This document shows positions 1-9,235 of a DNA stretch of 64,000 bases, piece after piece. The position numbers and the translations under genes were made by a program. The notes below the pieces were generated by a model. The model was not told the DNA's origin, did no database searches, and saw only the letters and a program-made list of their open reading frames with translations. The number at the start of each line of letters is the position of its first letter. Positions within the stretch are counted from its first letter, which is position 1. Location: contig CAKSEC010000012.1 in assembly GCA_934446355.1 (NCBI GenBank), positions 8,670-72,669 of the forward strand. Direction: 5' to 3'. The DNA is from an uncultured Oscillospiraceae bacterium. Its GTDB lineage: Bacteria > Bacillota > Clostridia > Oscillospirales > Ruminococcaceae.

Positions 1-501
1 GGAATGCTCGCGGCGGTTCAGCGCAGAGCTTACGCTGCGGCGCAGATCGTCGGACAGGCGGCGGTTTATGTCCTCCACTATCTTCGCAATGTAGCGGCGG
101 GCGTTGTCCTTTGCACGTGCGGGTATCTGGTCCTTAAGCGTGAGCAGAAGTGCGGCTGTGGAGATATCCGGCGCCAGCCCCTCCAGCATTTCCGGCTCAA
201 AAAGAAGCTGTTTCAGTCCGCAGCGTTCTATTGCGTCGTTCTGTATCACACGTATCTCGGTCTGACTGAAAAGCGAACGCAGGTCGCCGAGCCATTTCGT
301 CAGCTTCGGGGAGGACTTGCCGCTGCCCGCCATTCCAGACGTGCTCCCGTCGGAACTGCCGCCGTATATCTGCGACAACGCGGAGTCCATCAGCATATCC
401 TCCTCCGACATTGCGCCTGCGCCGCCGAGGGAGTCCATCGTGTCCTCGCAGCAGCTGCCAAGAATAAGCCGCCAGCGTTTCAGAATTTCTTTGTTTTCCA
501 T
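1..501 (-). CDS. VWA-type protein of the MoxR cluster, 3' part cut by window edge
   Basis: An open minus-strand frame starts with ATG at 501, directly after the TGA of the upstream gene, and runs without a stop through base 1 (167 codons). The visible part begins MENKEILKRWRLILG. A Ser/Gly-rich linker (about residues 25-65) follows, then a charged helical region with conserved-looking LTKWLGDLRSLFSQTE and LKDQIPARAKDNARRY segments. The VWA metal site itself would lie beyond the edge, so the VWA call rests on context: MoxR ATPases and DUF5682 proteins are normally followed by a VWA protein, and this N-terminal region resembles the helical leader of such proteins. It is translationally coupled to the DUF5682 gene and is the last visible gene of the operon. 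The frame is certain; the product name is an inference. Confidence 0.7.
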   Translation of the reverse strand, partial: MENKEILKRWRLILGSCCEDTMDSLGGAGAMSEEDMLMDSALSQIYGGSSDGSTSGMAGSGKSSPKLTKWLGDLRSLFSQTEIRVIQNDAIERCGLKQLLFEPEMLEGLAPDISTAALLLTLKDQIPARAKDNARRYIAKIVEDINRRLSDDLRRSVSSALNRREHS

Positions 502-2742
502 TCAAATATCTCCGAAATCAAAATCGTCAAGACTGCTGATATCCTGCTGTTCCTGCGCATTCAGCGCACCTGCCGCAAATTCAGCCGCCGCCTGCTTTGA
601 GATACCCAGTACCTCGCCGATATTCTCGGCTATGTCGGATTTTTCAGCAGGGGTATATTCAGCAAACGTGCGCCGCAGGCAGACCAGCACCGGCTTAAAT
701 TCCTCGTCGGACAGCCCCGCTGTGAAGCCGCACAGCTTCTCCCAGACGGAAAGCCTGCTTATCAGCGCACGGCGGTTTTTCTTTGAGAATCCCTCGAACC
801 ACTGCGCGCCCTCTGCGGCAAATCCCGGCGACAGCCTCCTGCCGATAAGTTCAGAAAGCTTATCGGCGGCTATCAGCCCACGCTCCATCAGCACTGCGCA
901 GCAGAAGCCCGAAAGCAGCGGCGAAGCAAAATTGCTGTCCGCAATATCCGAGAGCAGCGCAGTGAATCTCGCACCGTCAAGAAAATCATGCGCAGTGCAG
1001 GCGTCATTCACTGCTGAAACAGCGGTGATCAGCTGCTCCGCAGCCGGACGGTCGCATACCACGCCCGACGGCAGGCACAGGCAGAATCTTAAAAACAGCT
1101 TCTCCATAAGTTCCGGCAGGCTGCTCAGATCCAGCCGGCGAATGCTTCCGAAGCGCATTATCCCTGAGAGCGTACCCAGCGCCCTGCCTATTTCCGCAGC
1201 GGAGGAGCACTCGGCGGTCTGCTTCTGCACGGAGAATGCGGCGGTCTTTACGCAGTCCGGCAAGCCACATTCAAATGCGGCGTCGAGCAATGCGGCGGTC
1301 TGAGCCACGGATCCCGCTTCGGCAAGGCGGCGGGATAAATCGTTTGCCGCTGCCTGCTCCACAGTATCGCCTTTCAGCGAGGCTTCCACTATCTCGATTT
1401 CCGCCTGAGGGGTCCAGCGAAGTTCCCACAGTTCTGCCCAAGTGGCGTTGTCCTGCGGGCGGGCTTTCTGTATGCAGAAGCTCACGCCTAGAGATTTCAG
1501 CCGGTGCAGGAAAAATGAGCGTTCAAGGTCGATGAAAGCCGCCTTTTCCGTCTTGACTCGGAGATTCTCACGCAGGTCGAGCGGCAGTTCCTCTGCGGAA
1601 GCCTTGCGGTATTTCTGCAGCCTGAGTTCTTTCAGCTGCCGCATGAAGTCCTCCTGTACTGAGGTGCACACTGCTCCCTCCGGCATAGAGCCTATCTTCG
1701 TGCCTATCTCGGTATCTGCACACGCCAGCGATATCTCGGAAAAGCTGCCGTGACCAAGACAGGTGACCGCTGCGTCACGCAGGTCTGCGAGATTCGGCAG
1801 TCTGCCGCCCCGCATTCCGGCGAGAGTATCCGCAAGCCGCTTTGCTTCAATGACTTCCGCCGTCGAGCAGCCGAAGCCGTGCTCCCTCTGATACTGCGCT
1901 ATTTTCGCAAGGTACTGCGCAGCGCTGTCCCGGATATCGCCCGAACAGCGGCATTCCCACAGAAGCTCATTGTATGCGGGAGCCTTACACCCCGCCCCAT
2001 AGCCGGAACGCTCCGACAGACGGTAGTAAGAATACGGCATAAGCGTCGCCTTTGAGGGCACTGTGGGGAGTTTTTCCGTCAGTTCCCTGTCCTGCTGAGT
2101 GAACGGAACGCCTTTCAGTCCCGCCGTGTGGAACGCTCCGGTCAGAACTGCGATATTTCCGTCAGGGTGCGCCGCTTCGCATTCGCTTATCACACGGCGC
2201 ATGAACGCTTCTCGCAGGGAATTATGCGGGTCGCCGCCGGAAAAGCTGCGCAGTTCCGCACCGTAATTCTCAGCGGCGGCAAGGAAGTCCTCATAGCTTT
2301 CGCACTGCTCGAAGCAGTATTCCCAGAACGAGCCGTTATCCATGCCTGACGCAGCTTCCATGCGCTCGTATACGCTGGGCGTGCGGCTGTCGTGGGCTTC
2401 CCTGTCCTCGTCTGATTCCTGCTGTATCTGCGCCAGCACGCAGTCGGACGGCAGGTCGCAGAATCGCACCTCCACGCCGTTTTGTACTGCCCACTTCATG
2501 GCGGCGTATTCCGGAGAAAATTCTGCGAAAGGATAAAGCACGGTATGCACCGGCGCTTCCTCGGTATAGGCGAGTATCGCACCGGGCAATTCCACTTCCG
2601 GAGCGCAAAGCTGCGGTATCAGTCCGCTGAGGTCGCAGGGACCCTCGATAAGCAGCGCTTCCGGCTGCGTGCGCCGCAGAAATTCCTCAACGTAATATGC
2701 GCATACCGGAGAGTGGTGTCTTACTCCGAAATATTCCGTCAT
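502..2742 (-). CDS. DUF5682 family protein
   Basis: The protein is 746 aa if it starts at ATG 2742, which overlaps the TAA of the MoxR gene (TAATG) and has GGGAGAG about 9 nt upstream. An in-frame ATG at 2763 would lie inside the MoxR gene and has no better ribosome site. The N-terminus has FGVRHHSP (about residues 5-12), ALLIEGP (about 34-40) and later VLTGAFHTAGL. This set of His/Glu motifs is typical of DUF5682 and recalls TraB/GumN-like folds (that resemblance is inference). The rest is helical and rich in Ala, Leu and Glu. No signal peptide or membrane span is seen, so it is probably cytoplasmic. It sits between the MoxR ATPase and the VWA-type gene and is translationally coupled to both, so it probably acts with them. 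Its biochemical activity is unknown. Confidence 0.85.
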   Translation of the reverse strand: MTEYFGVRHHSPVCAYYVEEFLRRTQPEALLIEGPCDLSGLIPQLCAPEVELPGAILAYTEEAPVHTVLYPFAEFSPEYAAMKWAVQNGVEVRFCDLPSDCVLAQIQQESDEDREAHDSRTPSVYERMEAASGMDNGSFWEYCFEQCESYEDFLAAAENYGAELRSFSGGDPHNSLREAFMRRVISECEAAHPDGNIAVLTGAFHTAGLKGVPFTQQDRELTEKLPTVPSKATLMPYSYYRLSERSGYGAGCKAPAYNELLWECRCSGDIRDSAAQYLAKIAQYQREHGFGCSTAEVIEAKRLADTLAGMRGGRLPNLADLRDAAVTCLGHGSFSEISLACADTEIGTKIGSMPEGAVCTSVQEDFMRQLKELRLQKYRKASAEELPLDLRENLRVKTEKAAFIDLERSFFLHRLKSLGVSFCIQKARPQDNATWAELWELRWTPQAEIEIVEASLKGDTVEQAAANDLSRRLAEAGSVAQTAALLDAAFECGLPDCVKTAAFSVQKQTAECSSAAEIGRALGTLSGIMRFGSIRRLDLSSLPELMEKLFLRFCLCLPSGVVCDRPAAEQLITAVSAVNDACTAHDFLDGARFTALLSDIADSNFASPLLSGFCCAVLMERGLIAADKLSELIGRRLSPGFAAEGAQWFEGFSKKNRRALISRLSVWEKLCGFTAGLSDEEFKPVLVCLRRTFAEYTPAEKSDIAENIGEVLGISKQAAAEFAAGALNAQEQQDISSLDDFDFGDI

Positions 2743-3821
2743 TACGCATTTCTCTCCCTGCATTCAGCGTACAGCCCCGCACATTCACGGCGTTTCTTCA
2801 TCACGTTTTCGAGGTATTCCGCCCAGACCGCCTTGTCTTTGGTATCGTCCTTTACGACTGCGCCCTGCAGTGCGGAAGCTAGGTCGGCGTCTGAAATTTC
2901 GCCGCTGCCGAAGCTTCCCGCAAGAGCCATGCTGTTTATCAGCAGCGAAATAGCCTCTGCGGAGGACAGCACGCCGGAGGTCTGTTTCAGCTTCACCTGA
3001 CCATCAAGGGTCTGACCGTTTCTGAGTTCTCGGAAGATGGTAACGACACGCTCTACAGCGGTGCGGTCAGGCAGCTTCGCAGTAAGCCCGAAGCTGTCGG
3101 AAAGCTGTGCAACTCTGGTGTTCACGATGTTTATTTCGGTTTCCATATCCGCAGGCGCAGGAAGCACCACGATATTGAATCGGCGTTTCAGCGCTGAGGA
3201 CATCTCGTTTACGCCCTTGTCGCGTGTGTTGGCGGTAGCTATTACCGAGAAGCCCTTTTTAGCGGGTACTTCCTCGGAAAGCTCCGGCACGGAAATTCGC
3301 TTTTCTGATAAAATCGAGATAAGAGCGTCCTGCACCTCGCTTGCGCAGCGGGATATCTCCTCGATTCTGGCGATTGCGCCCGCTTCCATTGCGGAGTAGA
3401 CAGGGCTTTTCACAAGGGCTTCGTGCGAGGGTCCCTTTGCAAGCAGCAGTGCGTAATTCCACGAATAGCGTATCTGCTCCTCGGTAGTGCCTGCAGTACC
3501 CTGAATGACACGTGAGGAATCGCCGTTTATGGCGGCGGTGAGGTGCTCCGAAAGCCACGATTTCGCAGTGCCCGGCTCGCCTATCAGCAGCAGCGCACGG
3601 TCTGTTACAAGGGTAGCTATACATATCTCAACGATACGGCGGTCGCCCATGTATTTCGGCGTGATGTCGGTCTTTCCGGACTTGCCGCCCATTATGTAGG
3701 TCAGCACCGAGCGGGGTGACATTTTCCAGCCGGCGGGCATGGGGTCGGTTTCGTTCTTTATCAGGGCTTCAAGTTCTGCTTTGTATAATTCCTCGGCGGG
3801 GAGGCGAAGTATATCGGACAT
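2742..3821 (-). CDS. MoxR-family AAA+ ATPase
   Basis: The protein is 359 aa. Walker A is GEPGTAKS (residues 81-88). The Walker B region reads ARIEEISR (151-158), with Glu where many relatives have Asp. Sensor 1 lies at TANTRD (196-201) and the arginine finger at LKRRF (211-215). MoxR proteins are cytoplasmic hexameric ATPases that work with VWA proteins to remodel or load cofactors into partner complexes (RavA-ViaA, NorQ-NorD, CbbQ-CbbO). ATG 3821 is chosen because AAAGGA stands 8 nt before it; a longer open frame upstream runs back into the neighbouring gene and has no signal. The stop overlaps the start of the DUF5682 gene by one base, and the gap to the upstream gene is 16 bp, so this is one operon. 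Confidence 0.93.
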   Translation of the reverse strand: MSDILRLPAEELYKAELEALIKNETDPMPAGWKMSPRSVLTYIMGGKSGKTDITPKYMGDRRIVEICIATLVTDRALLLIGEPGTAKSWLSEHLTAAINGDSSRVIQGTAGTTEEQIRYSWNYALLLAKGPSHEALVKSPVYSAMEAGAIARIEEISRCASEVQDALISILSEKRISVPELSEEVPAKKGFSVIATANTRDKGVNEMSSALKRRFNIVVLPAPADMETEINIVNTRVAQLSDSFGLTAKLPDRTAVERVVTIFRELRNGQTLDGQVKLKQTSGVLSSAEAISLLINSMALAGSFGSGEISDADLASALQGAVVKDDTKDKAVWAEYLENVMKKRRECAGLYAECRERNA

Positions 3822-3837
3822 GGTTTGATTCCTTTCT

Positions 3838-5661
3838 TTAGTCAGGTATTCTATCCAGCTGATTTCTTGCAATATATGCGTAAAATGAGAGCGGGCCTGC
3901 CAGCACCGTGTCGAGCATCTCCTGCAGCAGCGAGCGTTTCTGCTGGTCGGTGAGATACGACGCCCCTGCAACCTTGTGTATGGAGAGTGGAGCGTTGGCA
4001 GGCAGCAGCGCACAGCTTCGTACCATCTTCAGTATTGTTTCGCTGTCCGGCGAGCCGTAATTTACTATTATCTCCGGCAGTTCAAACACAGGTATCTTTT
4101 TCATTGCTTCATGAGCGAATTTCAGAACCTGCGCCCTTATCATGTCGGCGTCAGCGGGAGCCGCTGTATCTATCGCTGCATTCAGGAATATGCAGCGTGC
4201 CTGCACTGCGTACTTTATATCTCTTGAGTCACCGGTCAGCATTGAGGTTTCTGCGAGCAAATCTGCAAGGGACTGCGGCATACGCTCAAAAAGCGGTTTT
4301 GTCAGCGTTCTGACGGGGATATTTCCGTATGCGACAGGAAACTCCGCCGAGAGAATATATTTGCCCTCGCTTTCAGAATAGCTGATACCCTCCTCAAGAA
4401 TGTGAAAAGCTGCGTAGCCGCCCCTGTTGGATATGCGCTTTTTCATCTCGGCGGCAGCTGCGTCAGGGTCGTCTGCAAGCATGGCGATACACCACGCAGT
4501 GAAGAACGCTTCCGGCTGCTTTTCGTGCAGGCGCAGGATCATCGCTTTGAAGCTGCCGTCAGGGTCGGGGAACATATTGTTGATGAGCACATAGTTCATC
4601 TCACGCACTTCGCTAACGCCTTTCGGGCTTGCGGGGTGCTTTTCGGCGTATTCCAGCGCACGCAGGAAGCAGTCGTCTATATCCCGCTTGTTTATCATCA
4701 TGGATACGGTGCTCATGACCTGCTTAAAGCCCGGACGGTTTTTCTTGTCTGCGGCGAAAGCTTCGTCCAGTCGGCTGCGGATAAAATCAACCGCCATTTG
4801 CGAGGGTGAAGCGCATATTATGGGCAGGCTGGTGTCCTTATATTTCGCAGTCAGCTTCGCCAGAATATCGCTGAATCCCGACGGGTCAAGCCGTGCCGTT
4901 TCTATCAGCGCAGCGGTCTTTACCTTGCCCTTTTCGGTGCGGCAGAAATCCAGCAGGCGCAGGGCGTTTTTGCTGTCCCTGCCAAGTGCCTGAATCGCCT
5001 TTATCCGGACTGCCTGCGGGGCTTCCTCGTTTTCTGCAAGGGATAGGTACCAGTCGTTTTCCGCACTGCCTGAAATTCCTGCAACATAGTCCACCTGCAT
5101 TCCGGGGCATTTCTCGTCAGACAGGTCGAGGGAGTTTTTCAGCAGCGGGACGATGGAATCGCCGTATGCGGCGCACATCTTTTCTGCAAAGGCACTGATG
5201 TTCTCGCTTTTTTCGCCGGAAGCGGAAATGAACTGCTCCAGTATGCGCGGGTCGCCGAGCAGCGCATATTCATGCGGGTCAAGCTGTTTCAGGTGCGGGC
5301 TTTTCGTGAGTATCGCAGCCCACAGCGACCGCACGGAGCGCCAGCCGGCTTCCATGTTGCATTCCACGTCATATTCCAGCGTACTTGCGTGCGATTCCTC
5401 AGCGTTCGTGTAATACCCCTGAGCGACTGCGAGGGCGTCCGCAAGGGCAATGCAGTCTGCCAGCAGGAGCGCAGGCTCAGGCTCAGTGAACAGCTTTGCG
5501 CACATATTCCGCAGGCGCGCAAAGGTCTTGTTGGCTTCCGCAAGGGGAGTCATGCCCTCCACAGCACGTTTAAGCCGGAAGTCCTCTTGTATCGAAGCGC
5601 AGCCCGCAGAGGCGCAGTCGTAAAGTCTGTCGTGAAGCTCGTAAAACGGCGCAGTATTCAT
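3838..5661 (-). CDS. Helical (HEAT-like) repeat protein of the MoxR/SWIM cluster
   Basis: The protein is 607 aa, soluble and almost wholly helical. Segments such as QAVRIKAIQALGRD followed by KGKVKTAALIETARLD look like HEAT-type helix pairs. No signal peptide, catalytic motif or nucleotide-binding motif is visible. It lies 13 bp after the SWIM gene and 16 bp before the MoxR gene, so it is co-transcribed with both. In related clusters the same slot is held by DUF5691-type proteins; I cannot tell from the sequence alone whether this is one. A scaffold or adaptor role for the MoxR/VWA machine is the simplest inference. Confidence 0.75.
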   Translation of the reverse strand: MNTAPFYELHDRLYDCASAGCASIQEDFRLKRAVEGMTPLAEANKTFARLRNMCAKLFTEPEPALLLADCIALADALAVAQGYYTNAEESHASTLEYDVECNMEAGWRSVRSLWAAILTKSPHLKQLDPHEYALLGDPRILEQFISASGEKSENISAFAEKMCAAYGDSIVPLLKNSLDLSDEKCPGMQVDYVAGISGSAENDWYLSLAENEEAPQAVRIKAIQALGRDSKNALRLLDFCRTEKGKVKTAALIETARLDPSGFSDILAKLTAKYKDTSLPIICASPSQMAVDFIRSRLDEAFAADKKNRPGFKQVMSTVSMMINKRDIDDCFLRALEYAEKHPASPKGVSEVREMNYVLINNMFPDPDGSFKAMILRLHEKQPEAFFTAWCIAMLADDPDAAAAEMKKRISNRGGYAAFHILEEGISYSESEGKYILSAEFPVAYGNIPVRTLTKPLFERMPQSLADLLAETSMLTGDSRDIKYAVQARCIFLNAAIDTAAPADADMIRAQVLKFAHEAMKKIPVFELPEIIVNYGSPDSETILKMVRSCALLPANAPLSIHKVAGASYLTDQQKRSLLQEMLDTVLAGPLSFYAYIARNQLDRIPD

Positions 5662-5674
5662 ATGTATCCCCCCC

Positions 5675-7090
5675 TCAGCACAGCTTGGTTATTCCGTCCG
5701 TGTGGACTATCGACATCGGGCAGAGGAACATTCTGTGGTCCTCCGGCGCATAATACATCAGCCCGAAAAGCGCACCGTCACGCAGCCGCCGTCTGTCCAC
5801 GAATGAAAGCACGTCGCAGCAGTTCGGGAACTGCCGGTAGTACGCCTGAAGCGTTATGCTCTCCTCCCCCAATTTCAGCACGGCACGGCGTTTGTCAGCA
5901 AGCTGTATTTCGTCAAAGCGCAGCAGCACCCCTGCATACGGCTCGGAAAGCGAATTTTTCAGGTCGTTCTTGGCGGTCTTTACGGCTTCAGCGATACTTG
6001 TGCCCGCCTTTTCGATAATCCGTGAGTAGTCCGGTGAGGATATCTCGGCGGATTCCCACCGCACACGGGGATTCAGCCCGCCGGGGTATCGGCAGAGCAC
6101 CGGAATATGATAAATTCCATTGGCGGAATCCTCCTGCTTCAAATGCTTGGCGGCTTTCAGCGGGCGGATATTGCGGGTGCAGTATATCTCGCCGGAACCA
6201 AGATCAAGCCAGAATCCATTGTCAGTTTCAATGGTGAGATTATAGTTGCTGTTCTCGCAGAATGCCAGCTGGATCAGTTCGGCGTTTTCCTTGAACAGTC
6301 CCGCCTCCCGCAGCTGCGACAGCTTCCACACGCCGCCGAGTTCCTCGTAGAGTATGTTGTCCTCAGGCAGCACGTCGCCTGATTCAAGCTTTTTGGTTAT
6401 GTACTGGCGGGATTTTTTCACGGCGGCGGCAAGTCTTATCAGCAGCGAGGTGATGTACCGCATGGATTTTTCGCTGGGGTCGCCCGTAAGATACTGCACG
6501 GAATCCACAATGCGGTTCACTATCCCCTGAAGTCCCGGAAGCCAGTAGTCGCCTAGCTGCTTTGCAAGCTGACGGTACTGGTCAGCGGCGGCGCTGTTGG
6601 CGGAATACACACCACGTGTGAGCATATCTTTAACGAAGCTTTCTGCGAGGTCAAGCCCCTCAAGCTGCTTTTTCAGCTTCTTTGCGGCTGCGGTTTTATT
6701 CTGCTTTGCCGGAGCGGCAGGCTCTGCGGATTTTTCAGCACGCTTGGCGGCTTTCTCACGTTTTGCGGCTATGTCGTCGGATATTTCCGCAGTCTGGAAC
6801 TCCTTTCCGGCGAGCCACTCCATCATGAGCGCAAGGGAATGCTTGCACGGAAACTGCCTGCTGGGGCAGGAGCAGCGGAATACCGGCTCAGTCCCCGAAA
6901 AATCTGCCGAGGTGGAATATGGGTTCTTCCCGCTGCCCTGACACTCACCGAAAATCAGCGTTTCGTCCGCAGTCTTTTTTAAGCTGATGAACTCCCCGCG
7001 CGAACTGATTTTTCGTGCGTTGTCTATCGCTGCGGTATTCGGTGCCACGGAGCGCACAAGCTCCATTGTTATGATAGCTGCTGTTGACAT
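5675..7090 (-). CDS. SWIM zinc-finger protein
   Basis: The protein is 471 aa. A SWIM zinc finger of the CxC-x6-CxH form is seen at C73, C75, C82 and H84 (FRCSCPSRQFPCKHS). It is followed by a Lys/Ala-rich linker (about residues 105-140) and a helical C-terminal domain of unknown function. SWIM domains bind nucleic acid or protein. ATG 7090 has an ideal ribosome site (GGAGG, 6 nt spacing). It heads the SWIM / helical-repeat / MoxR / DUF5682 / VWA cluster. Proteins of this type regularly accompany MoxR-VWA-DUF5682 genes in actinobacteria and Firmicutes, but their molecular role is not known. The upstream FMN reductase ends 47 bp away, so the two may share a transcript. Confidence 0.88.
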   Translation of the reverse strand: MSTAAIITMELVRSVAPNTAAIDNARKISSRGEFISLKKTADETLIFGECQGSGKNPYSTSADFSGTEPVFRCSCPSRQFPCKHSLALMMEWLAGKEFQTAEISDDIAAKREKAAKRAEKSAEPAAPAKQNKTAAAKKLKKQLEGLDLAESFVKDMLTRGVYSANSAAADQYRQLAKQLGDYWLPGLQGIVNRIVDSVQYLTGDPSEKSMRYITSLLIRLAAAVKKSRQYITKKLESGDVLPEDNILYEELGGVWKLSQLREAGLFKENAELIQLAFCENSNYNLTIETDNGFWLDLGSGEIYCTRNIRPLKAAKHLKQEDSANGIYHIPVLCRYPGGLNPRVRWESAEISSPDYSRIIEKAGTSIAEAVKTAKNDLKNSLSEPYAGVLLRFDEIQLADKRRAVLKLGEESITLQAYYRQFPNCCDVLSFVDRRRLRDGALFGLMYYAPEDHRMFLCPMSIVHTDGITKLC

Positions 7091-7137
7091 GGCTTACCTC
7101 CGTTTTTATGATATGATAATTACGTGATTTATACAGG

Positions 7138-7683
7138 TCAGATATTCTGCAGCGACGAGCCGAGCGAATAGGCGTCATTAAGCCTTTCGCTGCCCTCTAT
7201 CGCCGCTTTTTCCTCAAATCCGCCGACCAGCACCATGCCATAGTCCTGCAGATGAAAATAGTCCAGCGTGAGCCGATACTGCGAAATAATAGAATCAAAC
7301 AGATTAGGTATCGTGTCTGCGCCGACAAGCAGCAGCGCCATACCTTTTATCCCCACCTGCTGTCTTTCCGGTGAATGAAATCGGTCAATGACAGCCTTAA
7401 GCTGCGCGCTTACCCCATAAAAGTAAACAGGCGACGCTATAACCAGAATATCGGCGTCGGACAGCTTCTCGAACACCAAGTGCATATCGTCTTTCTGTAA
7501 GCACTTTTTTCCGCTTCCTATCCGGCACGCATTACAGCCGCAGCAGGGCTGCACGTGATATTCACGAATCGACATCACCTCGACCTCGTTATGTAATTTT
7601 GCGCCCTCAACAAACGAATTAACAAGCAATTCACTATTTCCGTTCTTTCGGGGACTTCCCGATAAAATTACGATCTTTCCCAT
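7138..7683 (-). CDS. NADPH-dependent FMN reductase / flavodoxin-like iron-sulfur flavoprotein
   Basis: The protein is 181 aa with a flavodoxin-like fold. The N-terminal ILSGSPRKNGNS is the FMN phosphate-binding loop, and ASPVYFYGVSAQLK is the second FMN contact. Cysteines in QPCCGCNACRIG and KKCL (about residues 47-62) match the compact cysteine cluster of iron-sulfur flavoproteins, so it may carry an Fe-S cluster. Such proteins transfer electrons or reduce quinones, metals or nitro compounds in the cytoplasm. ATG 7683 is preceded by GGGAG. A TTTACA-N17-TATACT promoter lies upstream. A link to the MoxR cluster 47 bp downstream is possible but not shown. Confidence 0.9.
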   Translation of the reverse strand: MGKIVILSGSPRKNGNSELLVNSFVEGAKLHNEVEVMSIREYHVQPCCGCNACRIGSGKKCLQKDDMHLVFEKLSDADILVIASPVYFYGVSAQLKAVIDRFHSPERQQVGIKGMALLLVGADTIPNLFDSIISQYRLTLDYFHLQDYGMVLVGGFEEKAAIEGSERLNDAYSLGSSLQNI

Positions 7684-7754
7684 AGCTTTGCGCTCCCGTC
7701 TAATGCTGTTTTAGTTCCATATTCCGGTTTGTCTGTTACGGAACTGATGAATAT

Positions 7755-7783
7755 AGTATACCACATTTTTTTGTGATTGTAAA
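7755..7783 (-). promoter_or_regulatory. Sigma-A promoter for the FMN reductase (and perhaps the SWIM/MoxR operon)
   Basis: On the minus strand TTTACA (7783-7778) and TATACT (7760-7755) are separated by exactly 17 bp. It lies about 70 bp upstream of the FMN reductase start and just after the terminator of the TPR operon. Confidence 0.7.
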
Positions 7784-7784
7784 T

Positions 7785-7811
7785 ATGAAAATGCCCTGCG
7801 GGGGCAGGGCA
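7785..7811 (-). terminator. Rho-independent terminator of the Sel1/J/HIRAN/TPR operon
   Basis: A perfect 8-bp stem TGCCCTGC / GCAGGGCA with a 4-nt loop is followed on the minus strand by TTTTCATATTT. It starts 18 bp after the TPR stop codon. Confidence 0.85.
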
Positions 7812-7828
7812 CATATAATAATTCACAA

Positions 7829-9223
7829 CTATTGCAGATCTCTTAGCCACACTACCTCAAATTCCCGCATATCCATTCCTGCTCTGGCGTACCCCAGTGC
7901 AATGCTGCGCAGCCTTTCAAAATTTTCAGGCTCTCCTCGCTTCAGTGCCAAGAATGCTTTTGCCGAGTAAGCCAGAAAAGGCGCAGCAGCAAATGTGCAT
8001 TGCCTGCTCACCGTCATTGTTCTGAAAACGCATTTCTCCGCTTCGGCAAACAGTCCAAGAGAGGCGGTCACGTTTGCACGGATATAATAATACATCAACA
8101 AGTCAACAACATTGTATTCTGTGGTTTCATAAAAATCGCTTATTCGTTCAAGTATCGTATATGCGCTCTGATATTCTCCTGCGTAGAAAGACATTTCAGC
8201 GATATACTTTTCAGCGCTGAATCTTCTTTCACCATCAGGAGCATCTTCAATGCAGGCGGCAGCCTTTTTGGCACACATCAAGGCTTTATTGTAATCACGC
8301 TTGTAAAGGGCGATGCTTGAATACAAGTACTCCATATTTTCCCGAAGCACATCAACACCAAACTCAGATGAGCCTATTTGTCCCGAAAGCTGGTCCGCCA
8401 GAAGCCTCGCCTGCTTTTCTTTGCCTATCCATGCAAGGCAGATGGCATATTGCACTTTGTGTATCAGGGTATAGAAATCATCGCTTTTGATGCGGCTTAC
8501 GGCTATTTTATAAAGGCGTACCGCTTCATAACTCTGCTGTATCCTTTTGAAACAAACCGCAAACTGAAAAAGAACGTTTATGGTCAGATCATTGCTTTTG
8601 CCCCGTTTCCGCTGCCTTAGCTTATAAGCTTTTTCCAGCATAGGAATAGCTTTTGCGTAGTTGCCGATGTTCTCATAATCATGCGCCAGATTTATCAGTT
8701 CACGGATATAATCTGAATTTTCCTCTCCGTATAATTCAAGAAATCCGTTCACGGCACGAGAACGCAGGCTGATGGCTGCCAGCGATCTTCCGGTATCACA
8801 ATATACGCCTGCAAGATTGCCCATTGCAATATATGTATCATGCGCTTTGATGCCATAGCGCAGTCTGCATTTCAAAACAAGATCTTTATATTCGGCTTCC
8901 GCTTCATCATACCGTTCGATCTCTTTCAGAAAGCCCGCACGGTCATTTCTCGCCATCAGTATCTTTTCGACAAATCTGTGCTGATATAGTCTGAGCGTTT
9001 TAATAGCTTTTTCGCATAAGACCAATGCTTCGTCATACTCCTGAATATCCTGCAGTTCGTAATACCTTTCCATCAGGCAGCTGACCCAGCGCTCAACTAT
9101 CTGGCAGGCTTCTTCCTCGTCTGAAGCTAATTTGAGCAGCCTTTCAAATTCACGGTCGCTTTCTTCGTACTTTTCATCGCAGAACAGATCTTCGGCTTCA
9201 TCCAGACGTTCACTGATATCCAT
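7829..9223 (-). CDS. Tetratricopeptide-repeat protein
   Basis: The protein is 464 aa, all helical. Successive 34-residue TPR-like units are visible, for example YDEALVLCEKAIKTL, YDEAEAEYKDLVLKC, NYAKAIPMLEKAYKL and YNKALMCAKKAAACI. It has no signal peptide, so it is probably a cytoplasmic scaffold. It is the last gene of a four-gene operon (12 bp after the HIRAN gene) and ends in TAG just before a strong terminator. The absence of an enzymatic or DNA-binding domain suggests a protein-interaction role with the Sel1 and J-domain-like proteins encoded upstream. Confidence 0.88.
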   Translation of the reverse strand: MDISERLDEAEDLFCDEKYEESDREFERLLKLASDEEEACQIVERWVSCLMERYYELQDIQEYDEALVLCEKAIKTLRLYQHRFVEKILMARNDRAGFLKEIERYDEAEAEYKDLVLKCRLRYGIKAHDTYIAMGNLAGVYCDTGRSLAAISLRSRAVNGFLELYGEENSDYIRELINLAHDYENIGNYAKAIPMLEKAYKLRQRKRGKSNDLTINVLFQFAVCFKRIQQSYEAVRLYKIAVSRIKSDDFYTLIHKVQYAICLAWIGKEKQARLLADQLSGQIGSSEFGVDVLRENMEYLYSSIALYKRDYNKALMCAKKAAACIEDAPDGERRFSAEKYIAEMSFYAGEYQSAYTILERISDFYETTEYNVVDLLMYYYIRANVTASLGLFAEAEKCVFRTMTVSRQCTFAAAPFLAYSAKAFLALKRGEPENFERLRSIALGYARAGMDMREFEVVWLRDLQ

Positions 9224-9235
9224 TGTTATTTCTCC

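Noticed and set aside
317..1303. Plus-strand open frames across the DUF5682 and VWA-type genes
   Set aside because: They are Ser/Ala/Arg-rich mirror frames of Ala/Glu/Leu-rich genes, with no ribosome sites and no domains.
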